Shown here piece by piece: positions 1 to 12,247 of a stretch of DNA of 64,000 nucleotides; position 1 is the stretch's first letter; each line of letters begins with the position of its first letter. The position numbers and the translations under genes are program-made. The notes beneath the pieces are model-generated. The model was not told where the DNA came from. It did no database searches and worked only from the letters and a program-made list of their open reading frames with translations. The DNA is from Owenia fusiformis (Eukaryota; Annelida; Polychaeta; Sabellida; Oweniidae), in assembly GCA_903813345.2 (NCBI GenBank), contig CAIIXF020000005.1:32057375-32121374 (forward strand). Direction: 5' to 3'.

Positions 1-286
1 TTTTCAATTAAGGTCAAAATTAATAAACGCTTTTGTAGACCAATCAGCAACTTTTGAACTTCAAGAGTTTTAACTTGTGAATGAATATAATATCAATACT
101 TAACTGTCTCCAAAAATATTAATTCGGCCATTCAATACAATCAACTAAGACTCTGTACATCAGAGTTAGAACCAGACAGGTATGTCAATTTATGGATATG
201 AGTCACATCCTTCAATGCACAATTCCATTTAGGCACCATGACTGCCCACTTACTTGGTTCTTTAGCAATTTACAAGTATATCTTAC

Positions 287-3200
287 CGTCACACTCATGT
301 GCTTTTGTGATGTCCATAAGGTCATAGAAACCATAATGGTAATGCCTTGCAGTCCAGAGGTACTCCCATCTGGGATCTAATGGCTCCATGGTTGGCCATT
401 CAGTTCCAGAGGCAAACTAGAAAGGAAAGCTAGAATGTTGATTAAGATGTTTAAAAACCCTTTCTAAAACTCAAATTTCCATCAAACTGTAACTCCAATA
501 ATGTACATGTACTTCAGTAGAATATTTATTTTAACAAAAATATCATTGAATAAACTTACCCATCTGTCGTAGTTCATAACTGAAGCTATGTCAACGGGAT
601 GGAAACTTATATAGTCTTTCACATAACCGAACTCATATCTGTGCCAACTGTGTTCACTAATTGTAGCTGTTAAAAAAATGTAGCTATTTTCAGAATAAGT
701 GAGATATTGATATAAACATCTATTTTCAATAAGGTGTTTTGGATATTGAAGAAATGTTTCAGATTGTGAACCTTCTTAGAGTTATACTTTAGTGTTCGAT
801 GAATGATTCTACTGAACAAATTTATAAGCTTACGATCAATGTTTTCTAGTCTATACTTCAGACGCTCCCATGCTTTTTCAGCTTTTTGCTCATGTGTCAT
901 TCCCAACATATGTCCAAATTCATGTAGTGCCAAACCAATGCCACAATCCTATATAATATATGTACAGAGCTTAAAATCATTCATTTATGACTGACACTCT
1001 ACACAGTATTATTATTAACAGCCATATCAGTATTGTTGTCAGTCAGGTTTAAGGCAGTTTGACATATTCTTTCTAATAAAGGCACAGTGTGTCTCCCAAA
1101 TTTCCCTGGAGGAGATGTGTCAAATTACAAAATCCTCTGGGATTTTTGAACGGTATATATGATTATGAATTATTCAATCAAACCTATTTATTATTGCCCA
1201 ATTAATTTATTCTATTTTTTTTTTCTTGATTTTTGTAACTCAAGTTGCCATCCTTTCATGGAAAAGTAGGGTGTGGGTTTATTGAGAGTGTTTGTATCTA
1301 TTAGAGAGAAAACAGTAGAGTGAAGATTATTAAGATCAACTGTGATTAACTACTTATACATTGGATATTGCCTTTTTTCTTTATTTCAAATAATTTCAGA
1401 AATACCGTACTATCTACTTAATTCCCTTTCATTCCATCCTTACCACACTACAAACTGCAACATCGATGCAACAACTGAATAAAAGTACTCACCTTCAAAT
1501 TGCATCATAGAGTTACTTTCAAAAACCCCAAATGACTGAGCAGTTGACCAAAGGAGAGTTGTCGCTATTATCTAAGTCAATCGGTTCAATGTCTGACAAG
1601 TGAATCTATAGTAATCATTTCTGAATTTTTTGTTAATTATACAAGCTATTATTGATTTTACTCGATATACTGACCGTTATATCAATGACAAACAATACTT
1701 CAGATTGTGTAATTGTTTGATCTAGCGTTTGGGTGTAAAAACAAAATAGTGTAATTAGTTTAATTTAGTACTTTCGGGTCACCCAAATAGCTCCGCGAAA
1801 TGCATAATGGTAAAATATCAAGCAATCAAATATTGTCCTTTTGGGGGGCATTTTAAGGACATATTTTCATACCTTCTCTCCTTAAGAGTGAAGCATGGAA
1901 AGGAGAATTGGGCTGATCCGCCAAATTGTAAAAGTTTCGAACACAGTATTTCACATAACAGCAGTGCATGAAATAACCAATAACACATTCGTTGTATGGT
2001 TGTCATCATGGTGAGAACTTAACTCACAGATTGGAATTGATGCTTTGCCAATTTGACCCTTGCAAAAAGTTTCATTGAAAATATGTTTTTGTGGTGATTT
2101 TATATCTAAGTGCAATGTATGAAAAGAATTTAAGCCCAAGACCCAATGCATTGTGGAATGACCATTCCTTTCAGGTGTTGTTTCCTAGAAATTTTCTAAC
2201 CAACACCTCCAAGGAACGGTCTTTCCACATTTCACTGAGTCAAGGGCTTAAATTCTTAGGTATTGTAATTCTGCTAAACTAAGTAGCCGCCAAATGAACA
2301 AAACAGGAAATCCACCAAAATAAGTAGCGCCAAATTAAGAGGAAGTACAGTATGAGATGAAGATTTTAACAGAAGTCACATCAATGATTGACTTAATATA
2401 GATGCAAATATATACATACACTTTTGGCTGTTGCATGAATAGCCTGTCCTCCACCAGCTACTCGACCAACAAAAGACCAGCAGCATCTGACATACAAACA
2501 TAGAACTTACGCCAGTTTTTAAGCATATAACAAGAAGTGAAATACTACATATATTGTGATGGTATTCATGGCTGTTTGAGTGTACTGTGTGTGAGACATA
2601 ACAAACCATATACAGTGGTATATGGTCATCAGTAAAACATATTTTTCTTTATCTTTAAATGTATCATCCATTAATGAATTAACAAGTTGTGCATAAGCCA
2701 TCAACATAGATTTAGGTAAATCATTTACTTACCCACCACGATGGGTGAAGTTAGCCCATGATTTATGTTCCAATCCCAATTCTTCATGTACCATCTCAGT
2801 GTATGGCACAAACCTCAGACATGTATGTTCATGTACATATTGCTGAGCTAGGTTCACATCATTTCGGGCCTCGGGAGCTAAAACAATTGGGTTTTCAAAA
2901 TATAGAAACCCAAAAAGAGGGCGTAAGGTGCTCCACATATGTTTTGAGATAATTAAAACTACATTTCTACACTAATTTCACTTTCAAAATATAGATGTTT
3001 CAATATTTGTTGGCTATTGGTATTATAATGTGCCATTCCATATTTTGTTTTAATATATTTTATTTGTTAGTTTCATTTCTTTCCAAATAACTGACAGAGA
3101 AAATTAATTGGTTATATTTAGAAATATAAAAGTTTACATCATGCTCATTTTTGTACTCTCAGACATTATATACGAGTATAAAATGCATTTATGAATACGG

Positions 3201-6200
3201 CATAATAACATTACTTGATGTTTCCCCCCACTCCCAGGGTATGTACACATATCCATCTGTTCCCTTTGTCCAGTGCATTCCTTTGTGTTTAACAATGTTT
3301 CTTTTCTTGCGTTGCCTTATATTTCTCAATGGAAGACTGCCTTCCTTAGGAGACAATGAGCGTTTCTTTCGAGCACCAGCCTCAGAGTGGGTTTCCTTTC
3401 CCATTTGCCTCATCTTGGTCTCTTTCTTCCTATCATATTGGTGTGAAATGCCATCAGGGTCTTCTTCATCTTTATGCTTTGCACGATCATATGCTTCCTC
3501 TATTTCTCTTGGAGCTTGTTTGTTGTTGAACTTTAATAATATACACGTAGGTATCGTTAATGATGGGTGAATTATTTATTAGGAACATGTCAAACTCCAA
3601 AGGCTCCAATGCTCCCAATTTTCAGGATTTTGTAATATCAACATAATGAATGTAAGACATGTCTTTTTATAATACTTTTAGTACATTTAAGAAGTATTTG
3701 ACAATATTTTGATAAAATGCTGTTGATTTTGCATATATATGAGATGTATGTTTGATTATTTGGTCAAGTTTAAATGCAATCTTACTTGTTCTATCCCTTT
3801 TGGATGTCTCCCTTCAGCCAATTCTATCAGTGCTTCTCTTTCCTTTTTAGTGTCTATGTTAAACATGATGCCTTGTGTCAGCTCCATTTGAGCCATCTGG
3901 AGTTTCTCTTCAAATTCATGGTTTGAGGCTTGAGCCATGTAGCCTTTATGCATCTATATAATATTTATGTTACATTTATCGTAGAACACAGTTAATATTG
4001 AGAAAACGTATCACTATCAGATATATAAATACACGTGTTCTCATCTAATAAGCAGTATGTAAAATGTATCCCTTCAAGGGAGGGCTATCTACAAAGTTGA
4101 TTATTATAATGAACTAAATCTGTGAATTATTATGATTGGTGGATTGGCTAGATCCGAAGGACCGCCCATTCAAACTCCAAAAGAAGATGACCCAGCCTTT
4201 CAGTAGGTGATGTAGGTTCGAACCTAAAGCGAACCTAAAAGTGAATCCCACAATTTGATGGCTACCTAAACGAACCTACTTCATGTAGGTTCGCTTTAGG
4301 TTCGAACCTAAAACTACCTAAAGCACTTTAAAAAAATCAGAAACTTGTAGATAGTTTTAGGTTCGAACCTAAGGCGAACCTAAAAATGTTATACTTTTTC
4401 AGGATTTACCTAAACTGAACCAAAAAATCTTAGAAATTATCTAGAGTTACCTAAAACTACCTAAAACACTTAAAAAAATCGAAAAGTTGTAGGTAGTTTT
4501 AGGTTCGAACCCAAAGCGAACCTAAAAAACATAGTCATTCTTCAAAAGTTACCTAAAGCGAACCTAAAAATCTTAATTCTACCTAAAACGCTTCAAACTT
4601 GTAGGTAGTTTTAGGTTCGAACCCAAAGCTACCTAAAGCAAACCTACAAAACAGAAGTTCTGTCACAGCCACTATGGGCGCTGATAGCAGGAAGTATCAA
4701 TGCATTGTGGGTATAATATTCAAACTAAAATCAGTTAGACAGGAAATTTGGAAATAGCCAGGAAAATGGGGAAATATGCTGAAATGACCATCACATCAGT
4801 GCTCATTTACAAAGTACATGTAAGTAAGTGTACAAATGATCAATCAATATATTATTTTAACCTCTTGAATACCCAGAATGACGGATATATCTGTCACAGA
4901 ATTTTTCACTAAAACTGCTCTAACTTTGGCAATTTTTATCCAATCTTCACAAATGATGTTTTAAAATGGGTCTATGTTTACTATTCTTATGAAATCAAAC
5001 ATCAACTGTTGTGTTTTTAGATGTAAATATCAAAAAAACTGGCAAAAAATAAACAATACTCTGGTTTCAAACCCTTTTTAGAGGCTGGTATTCAAGAGGT
5101 TATGTGTTATAAAAGCATGCAATTATAAAATAGGAGGAATTTTAAATAAATGTACCTGAGTGAGAAACTAAGCATCAAAATGTGTGAGAAATAAATAAAC
5201 AGTTGACATATAGCCTATACAGTTCACAAGTTTGTAGGGTCCAGACACCCGGCTACCTCCATAGGCCAGCTTATGACCATCATTATAAATAATGTACTTG
5301 CGTGAGAATATATGCATCAAAATGTGTGAGAAATATATAAACAGTTCAAATCAACAAATCAAGTCATCCAGCTGCTGGGTGGTCTAAAGCCAACCCAGCC
5401 CTTGGAAGTATTTACCTAATGCGAACCTACATAGGTTCGCTTTAGGTAGTTTTAGGTTCACTTTAGGCGATGTTCAAATATGCTAATTAGATTCAGGTTC
5501 GCTTTAGGTGACCACCTAAAGTGAACCTATAATTACCTAGAGCGAACCTATAATTACCTAAAGCGAACCTACCTAGGTTCGCTTTAGGTAGTTTAGGTAG
5601 TTATAGGTAGTTATAGGTTCGCTTTAGGTGATCACCTAAAGTAAACCTAGACCTAATTAGCATATTTGAACATCGCCTAAAGCGAACCTACCAATGGAGT
5701 TTTTATATGGGGAACTACCTAAAGCGAACCTAGAAATCCTAGTTAAATATATCACCTAAAGCGAACCTACTGAAAGGCTGGGGAAGCAGTGCTATAAATA
5801 AGATAATTGTCATTATCGAAATTCATGTCACGTTGCTGTCATGTGATACTATGACATTACCCAATTAGAAAGAACAACATGTAACAATGCGGTTGGTGGC
5901 TCAATTTGCTTGTATTAATTTTTCACAAATAATAAATTACATGTATACATATATTTTACAACATACATGTGTATAGTCAAATACAAAAACAATATTATGT
6001 AATATTATATAATATGGGGCTAAAAATACCCATTGCAAAGCGAGCATAATATTGTTTTTGTATTTGACTATACACATGTATGTTGTAAAATATATGTATA
6101 CATGTAATTTATTATTTGTGAAAAATTAATACAAACAAATTGAGCCACCAACCGCATTGTTACATGTTGTTCTTTCTAATTGGGTAACGTCATAGTATCA

Positions 6201-7486
6201 CATGACAGCAACGTGACATAAATAGACAGAATATAGTTTTTTATATATGGATTGTTATAAATGGATTGTTTATTTTAAAAAAAACATTGTTTTTCTTCTT
6301 CAGAGATAAAAATGTTGTAGTAAGAGAGTCAGTTTTAATTTTAATTAGGAAATGTAATGCAGCACTGTAATTTTGTTTATATTATTTAAATCTAAATATG
6401 CATATAATATAATTACTTTTAAATTACCTGATCAACATCTTTTTCAGGATAGGTTGGCTGTTCCTATAAATGAAGTATAGCATATTGATATCAAAGCAGT
6501 TGAAATGTTGAACCTGAGATATATAAAACTTATTTCTGAAATCCTCAAAAATACGATCTTTGAACCTTTCTTACTATATCTCAACTTATTTTTTTCTGTT
6601 TAAAATTTCTACAGCTTATGTACACCACTTGTTTACATACACTGTGCGATTTTCAGGAAAATCTATCGAGGATTTTTTTTGGCTGACGGACCAGGTCCCA
6701 CCTTAAGTTTAGTAAGAAGTGAGGAATGACATGTTCAAAATGGTTTACTTCAATTGGCCAACTCTAACTAATAGAGAGGTTAAGATAGACGTTTTATTAA
6801 AAAACATGAACGCGTAGAATTATGGTCCTCTATGGATTGGTTCTCCCATTTGTAGTGTTTACTCGGCAAATTGAGTGTAAAGGTACACAGAAAATAATTG
6901 TAATTAGGTCCCTGGGAAAATGAAATGAGAACAGAAGAGGAGTCACAGTTTTAAGTGATGTTGACCCCATTTTCCCTTTTTAAAAAAATGTTTTTTTAAT
7001 ATACATCTGGAATCCGGATCAAGACAATATATTCTGAAAAAGTTTGAGAAAAAACAGAAAATATTTGGCAAAGTTTGTGGCTCATAAGAGGGGCAAGAAA
7101 GAAAGCTTTTCAAAATAAATGTGATTGTTCTACTTTGAATGCAGTATTTCATTCATTCTCTGCAATCGATCTAAAACTCGCCGGGCAAGAGCTCTAAACA
7201 AAAATCAATATATTTACACTTTGCCTTGCATGACGTCTTACGCTTCATGCTTACTATGACTCGGGTCCCAAAATATTTTGGCTGAGATATCTTAGTCGAG
7301 ATGTCTTGAGAAATTGTGAATTTACGTTACAATTCTAAATACCTGTAACTCTAAAGCGTTTTATGTAAGAGCTCTTAGGAGTATAGTGTAAATCCAGCTA
7401 CTCACCGCATCATCTTCATACAACTCTTCAGCCAAGAAGCCATGTATACACAGCCATAATATTCCAGAAATTGACAATAGATACAT
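287..7486 (-). CDS. Astacin-family (M12A) secreted zinc metalloprotease, 3' end off window
   Basis: Nine exons in transcription order: 7486-7406, 6463-6428, 3953-3786, 3530-3215, 2877-2733, 2486-2420, 948-834, 666-560, 416-287; all borders are GT/AG and the phases agree. Residues 1-20 form a hydrophobic signal peptide (MYLLSISGILWLCIHGFLA). A charged propeptide follows, with two furin-type RKKR sites at about 149-152 and 169-172; the second lies just before the mature-domain start (HWTKG...YIPW). The catalytic exon carries HEFGHMLGMTHE at about 280-291, that is HExxHxxGxxHE with the extra Glu typical of astacins. The Met-turn is SVMNY (about 338-342). The Cys-flanked core (TCLRF, then CCWSFVGRVAGGGQ) also fits the family. 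Oddities: Met replaces the usual Phe after HxxG, the RxDRD segment after the zinc motif is absent, and the Met-turn has Asn where His is common. The chain continues past position 287; no later exon is identified. Family confidence is high; the substrate is unknown. Confidence 0.88.
2127..2262. repeat. Short hairpin MITE-like repeat in astacin intron
   Basis: Two arms of about 58 bp are inverted copies of each other (2127-2184 and 2204-2262). Both contain AAGAATTTAAGCCC at the outer edge and AGGTGTTG at the inner edge. They are separated by about 20 bp. No coding content is seen. Confidence 0.6.
2288..2352 (-). repeat. Partial copy of the TTTGGCGCTACTTA MITE
   Basis: The reverse complement carries CTTAATTTGGCGCTACTTA followed by TTTTGGTG. 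The same end sequence starts the full-length inverted-repeat element at 19898-20183. Only one end is present here. Confidence 0.5.
4191..5782. mobile_element. Non-autonomous DNA transposon with dense subterminal iterons
   Basis: The termini are exact 18-bp inverted repeats: CCCAGCCTTTCAGTAGGT at 4191-4208 and its reverse complement at 5765-5782. Next to each end is a cluster (about 4210-4650 and 5410-5770) of a short motif, AGGTTCGCTTTAGGT, repeated many times in both orientations. Some copies form the palindrome TAGGTTCGAACCTA. The middle (4650-5410) holds no long ORF, a nested MITE, and a directly repeated stretch of about 60 bp (about 5150 and 5290). Iterated motifs beside terminal repeats are commonly transposase-binding sites; that role here is inference. 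It sits in an astacin intron. Confidence 0.75.
4857..5103. mobile_element. piggyBac-like MITE nested in the iteron element
   Basis: Inverted ends CCTCTTGAATACC (4861 on) and GGTATTCAAGAGG (to 5099) are flanked by TTAA on the left and TTAT on the right, consistent with a TTAA target duplication with one change. GACGGATATATCTGTC just inside the left end resembles piggyBac-type subterminal palindromes. There is no ORF, so it is non-autonomous. Confidence 0.6.
5825..6219. mobile_element. Near-perfect inverted repeat, two 175-bp arms
   Basis: Arms 5825-5999 and 6045-6219 are reverse complements over the same 175-bp length with only a few substitutions and no visible indel. They enclose a 45-bp AT-rich spacer. 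The outer tips are ATGTCACGTTGC and GCAACGTGACAT. No ORF is present. The near identity suggests a recent insertion or ongoing arm homogenisation. Confidence 0.85.
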
Positions 7487-7757
7487 GGTGTCCCCTCCTG
7501 AAAACAATCAAGCTCGATCACTAGTCTTTGCTCAATATAGCAAAACATGTATCTAAATGGTTAAATTTTGGTTTGAATAGTTTCATTTTATTGAGATAAA
7601 TTAATTGTTAAGTTAAAGTTGTATGGACATCTTCAAACTTGGAACAATATGTATGGGCAAATTTACGATAATTGATATTTTCAAATATAGTCAAATTCTG
7701 TTATTCTACCAAAGCCTGCGCCATGTGTGTTAATATCAACAACATTTTATGTGTGCT

Positions 7758-8625
7758 ATTTTAATGTCAACACAACTGGCTATTATGACCATGCAATATA
7801 TACAGAAAAATTGCTTATTAATTCTTAAAAACAGCTTTAACAATCAAAGTTTGCTATAACAAACTCAGACAACATAACAAATAATGTATCTTGTGGTCCA
7901 ATAATTTCCAACTTCTTAATGAAGTATGTTTGTTACCAGCTCTCAAAAGAGATTTGTTTGATATTTCATACTCATAAAAAGAACACATTTTATCATGTCC
8001 ATATAATTTGTATCCTCCAACACATACTCAACACATTCAATTTATTAAGAATCTAGATATAATTGAGAATTTATATAACAATCATTTAAATACTACATTG
8101 GATAAATTTCATTTTCCAAAATAATTATTTGAAATCGTATCGGTGCGTAGCTGAAATCTGACTGTTTTGAAGATATAAAAAATTGGACAGCAAAACCTAA
8201 ATTCATCAAAAATAACAATATTTCGTCTAATGTTTTCCATGTCTGTTATTTAAAAGGTAACCCCTAAAGCCACTTTCTGGTGAAGCTTTCAACAAATTAT
8301 CCATCAACAACCTATCAACAACATTTATTTAAGCTGTGAGTTGGAGAATACAAATTATATGGACATTATAAGATATATTCTGTTTTACAAGCATGAAATA
8401 TCAAACAACCCCCTTTCAAGAGCATGGTTGCAAACATTCTCTATTAACAAGTTAGAAATTATCGAAGCACATGATACATTCTTTTTTATGTTGTCTGAGT
8501 TTATATAAGAAAATTTTGAGTTTTGTCCAAAAAATCATTGTTAAAGCTGTTTTTAAGAATCAATAAGCAATATTTTCCGTATATACCGTATGGTCATGAT
8601 AGCCAGTTGTGTTGACATTAGAATA
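7758..8625. repeat. Long degenerate foldback repeat (~870 bp)
   Basis: The outer ends mirror each other: TTAATGTCAACACAACTGGC near 7761 against GCCAGTTGTGTTGACATT near 8602. Matching continues inward through AAACAGCTTTAACA / TGTTAAAGCTGTTT and GTCCATATAATTTGTAT / ATACAAATTATATGGAC. Arms reach about 8045 and 8330, around 290 bp each, with many mismatches and indels. The centre is non-coding. Confidence 0.75.
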
Positions 8626-9624
8626 TCATTTATAATCATAATCATATCATAATCTTATTCTCTTGCCTACACATTTACATTGTACATGTCTACAACATTG
8701 TAATTTTATATAGCAAACAGTTTCTTGAATACAATCAAAAATCAGTTATAGTACAATCAAACTGCCAATGTATATTTTGAAAAAAAAATATACAAAATAA
8801 GACAGATTGTCAAACTTATTCTCTAAATGGTTTTCTCCTCTTAAATGAAAATGAGTGTAATTGGACATGCATGTTTAGAAAATCTCATAGGGAGAACACT
8901 GACATTTAGAACATTTTGACAGAATCTTTCAATTAAATGTAGAAAATATAATTCTTCATCAATACAACAATTATTTAATACATTATGATGCTATTCTGAA
9001 ATGACTTTTTTATTTTAATTTGAGAAACATATTTTGTCTTACCTTCACAGTGTGGTGGACATCAAATGGAGAACAAATGCTCAGATGCTGGATTTTAAAT
9101 GTCTTAATACCTAATAGGATATTGAACCTTATCCTATTAGGTTACTTGGTTTACATAACATTTTTATCCCAATTTAAGAAAATCTATTTCACTGAGCTTA
9201 ATTGTTATAACATCAAATACGTATGTGATTTAATGCAGGTCATATACCTGCATCTGCTTTTTATCATTTCGATGTGGATCATCTGAGATTTAGCCCATGT
9301 GGTGAAACACATTTCATTTTCAATTTTATGTCACCGCATGACATTCCGCATGTTAATGCCTTGCTAGAAATGCTATAAAAGACTATACAATGTATGGTAA
9401 TTTGACAGAAAATTATTATGAGACTAAAAGAACATTGATTACTGAACTATGAACTAGAAGATAGGCTACCAGGATTTATTTGATTTTAAGTGAAAATAAT
9501 ATTATATTATAAAATAGATATGCTTCCGAATAAGATGTTATATCTTGCGAAATCTTTAAAGTAACCTCATTTTTATTTGTGTATATGAGGGCAAACTAGC
9601 GTAATATAAATGACCACATCTGCA

Positions 9625-10350
9625 CTATGATTCCAATACACCATTGGAAAGCTGAGAGTGTCAGCTTTGAGAATCCATTCAGGTCATTTATGAGTTTATT
9701 GCCGTATAAAAGAAGACATATACTCCAAGCTTTTTCATAGCACATCCTTAATTGTAGGTCCATTGCTATACAAAATGTTTAAAAAGATACACATACTGTG
9801 TACACCAAGATATTCAGCAGACCCCGGGGTATGTACCCCTGCTATGTGTATATATGTATATATTAGTGTTCTAATTATAGCAAAGGAATATGAAATAAAC
9901 TACAAACCAACTTTTGTTTTTTATGTATTTTTTACATACAACCACCCTCCAACCTTCACTTGGACTTAGGGGAGAAGCATAGTTACACAATTCATCATAG
10001 AGAGTGACAAAAATGTATACATTTTTCTGTTTTATGTGAAAAAACAATGAAAAATGTGATGTAAAAAAGAAAGTTGGCATTATTTTCATGGATATTTGGG
10101 TGTTTACATAAAGAAAAAATGTAAACATAACCATTAAGTTAGAACATGATAATTACTGTTGTTAGAACTTAGATTGAAAATAGAAACTGATTGTCAAAAT
10201 AATTTTTGGTTGAAAAAGCATGATTGTTTTCTTCATTTTTTCCATGATGATGAAAGGGATAATACGAAATTTTGCAATCTGTGAAAATGTGAATGGAGGT
10301 TAGATTCTCAAAGCTGATACTCTCAGCTTTCCAATGGTGTAATGGAACTT
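9625..10350. repeat. Foldback repeat with ~60-bp terminal arms
   Basis: The left arm contains CACCATTGGAAAGCTGAGAG then TCAGCTTTGAGAATC (about 9639-9690). The right arm (about 10290-10345) is its inverted copy with a few changes. The interior has weaker inner inverted similarity and no gene. Confidence 0.65.
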
Positions 10351-11637
10351 TAGTGAAGTAAAGGTGATTTATGTTTCATAAGGAGCTCACTTAGAGGCTC
10401 TACTTTGCACAAGTAGTATTATATTCCAATCCCCACTTGAGACGTCCCTGGTTTAATATTACATGTACTTCAAAGATGTTAAGTGATCTAGTCAAAATAA
10501 GCTTCTGGTTGTTATAAAATTAGATGGCTTAAAATAAAATAGATAGAACTTTTTAAAAAGTCATAAAGAGCTTAGTTACATCTTCAAAGATGTTTAATGA
10601 TTTAAGTGATGTATATTCCAAGTAGTATTAGAATAAGCGGCTTGTAGATTGATATATACAGGGCGTCAAATAAGTCTGTTCTCCCCCTTAACTTTTTTTA
10701 ATTCAGAAATAACATAGGGTTTACTGATCATACACCAAATATAGTGATTGGTTGAATTCTATTTTTTAATAGTCTGTATGTCTTCCCCAGAAGCTCACAT
10801 GGCCTCAATTCTTGGTGGATATGATTCTGTACAAATCATTCAGAACATTTAATTTTGGCTGTTATTAACTATTTTGTGATGAAATATGCCCTGATTCAAA
10901 AGCTTCCTTGCATGATACGCATTTTACTCTGTAACGATATTGAGAAATATGGAAATCACCAAATGTTGGCATTGTCACTGCAGTATCAACGTTTCGCTTT
11001 TCATTCACTATACCTGGTAATTTTACTAGTTTTTACAACCTTACAAGAAACATTGTAGCAATTTTATTAGGAGGAGTTCATGATTGAATTTTTGAGGGTG
11101 ATCAGCATTTTCAAAAAGCTTTAATATGATACATGAGAAAGTATGATAACTTCAAAGATAAAATGAAAATTATAGATTACTTTTAAAAATGAAGTAAATG
11201 CCAATAAATCATTCAAAGATGTATTTTGATAACCCAACCAGATGGGTATGAAATGTTTATAAAAATCAATCGCAATCATGACTTTTTGCATATAGCAGGA
11301 AACATTTTTACATGCTGCACATAAAATTTCACAACCTGTGAAATCACTGGTTACCCAGATCATATTCAGGAATACTAGTACTCAAATTACAGACAGAGTG
11401 TGCAAATACATATATAACAGAAAATTGATAAGTATGTTGAAATGACTTGTATCCTAGAATAAATATGCATGTTTTTGTTTTGTGTTCCCATTCGGGAATT
11501 GCTGCACCAGTGTGTTTGCTGCATGGCTTTGTCATTTTCTCCTTCCTTGGTAACATGGCTGGCATCATGAATACCACTGTGGATAAAGTCGTTGATAGCG
11601 GTAGGGAAATAACTTTTTCACGATGGGCATCTTAGCC

Positions 11638-12058
11638 GAACTCCCGTGCAGTGATATATCACTGCGGCGGGCAGGTATCTCACCGTAAGCATGGTAACAT
11701 CGTAATAAACAACTGACGTAATTGGTTCTAGTCCCATGCTCAGGTCGCGTGATTGTAAAATTCAGACAATTCCATTGGTTGAATTGCGCGTATTAACTAA
11801 TAAACAACACGTGCGGTAAATTTTATCAACACAACTTTTACTCAGAATTCCTTCCGCGGGGATTTCCTCTTATATTTCATTGATTTTGGAATATTTTGAC
11901 AAAATAATTATTGGTGAACATAAAATAACATATATTTTATAAGTTGTGTGAAAAACAAGTACATCTGTGACAAAAAGGGGGACTATCTTCCCCAAATGTT
12001 GGGGATTCCATAATCTGCCCGCCGCAGTGTCTATACCGAGACACTGCAAAGGAGTTCG
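11638..12058. mobile_element. 421-bp insertion with 10-bp target duplication and terminal hairpins
   Basis: It is bounded by the direct repeat CATCTTAGCC at 11628-11637 and 12059-12068. The ends are GAACTCC and GGAGTTCG. Each terminus itself contains a small palindrome (CAGTGATATATCACTG on the left, CAGTGTCTATACCGAGACACTG-like on the right) followed by the shared GGCGGGCAG / CTGCCCGCC. It lies in the SLC6 intron just upstream of the 39-bp array. No coding content is seen. Confidence 0.75.
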
Positions 12059-12247
12059 CATCTTAGCCTATCTATTTTTGCATTTTTGTGTTCATAAGTG
12101 ATAATATATAAGTACTTTGAATGAGTTGAAAGCTGAGCATCATAGCAGAGTTAAATTGAAGTAGATTCACACTACAGGCTACAGTAACAACAACATAAAT
12201 GATATACAACACTAATAAATAGATATGCATGTATGCTATGTAAAGTT

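Larger units (their letters stand above)
7487..11490. other. Gene-free interval between astacin and the SLC6 fragment
   Basis: No exon is recognised on either strand. It holds the astacin promoter side (just above 7486), two large foldback repeats (7758-8625 and 9625-10350), and a transposon-end-like string ACAGGGCGTCAAATAAGTC near 10659. ORFs here are short and lack family features. Confidence 0.6.

Noticed and set aside
3151-3570. 139-residue plus-strand ORF
   Set aside because: It is the antisense of the astacin propeptide exon (3215-3530), which has splice sites and family sequence.
10855-11058. 67-residue ORF upstream of the SLC6 fragment as an earlier SLC6 exon
   Set aside because: It has no NVWRFPYL-type or other TM1-6 signature.
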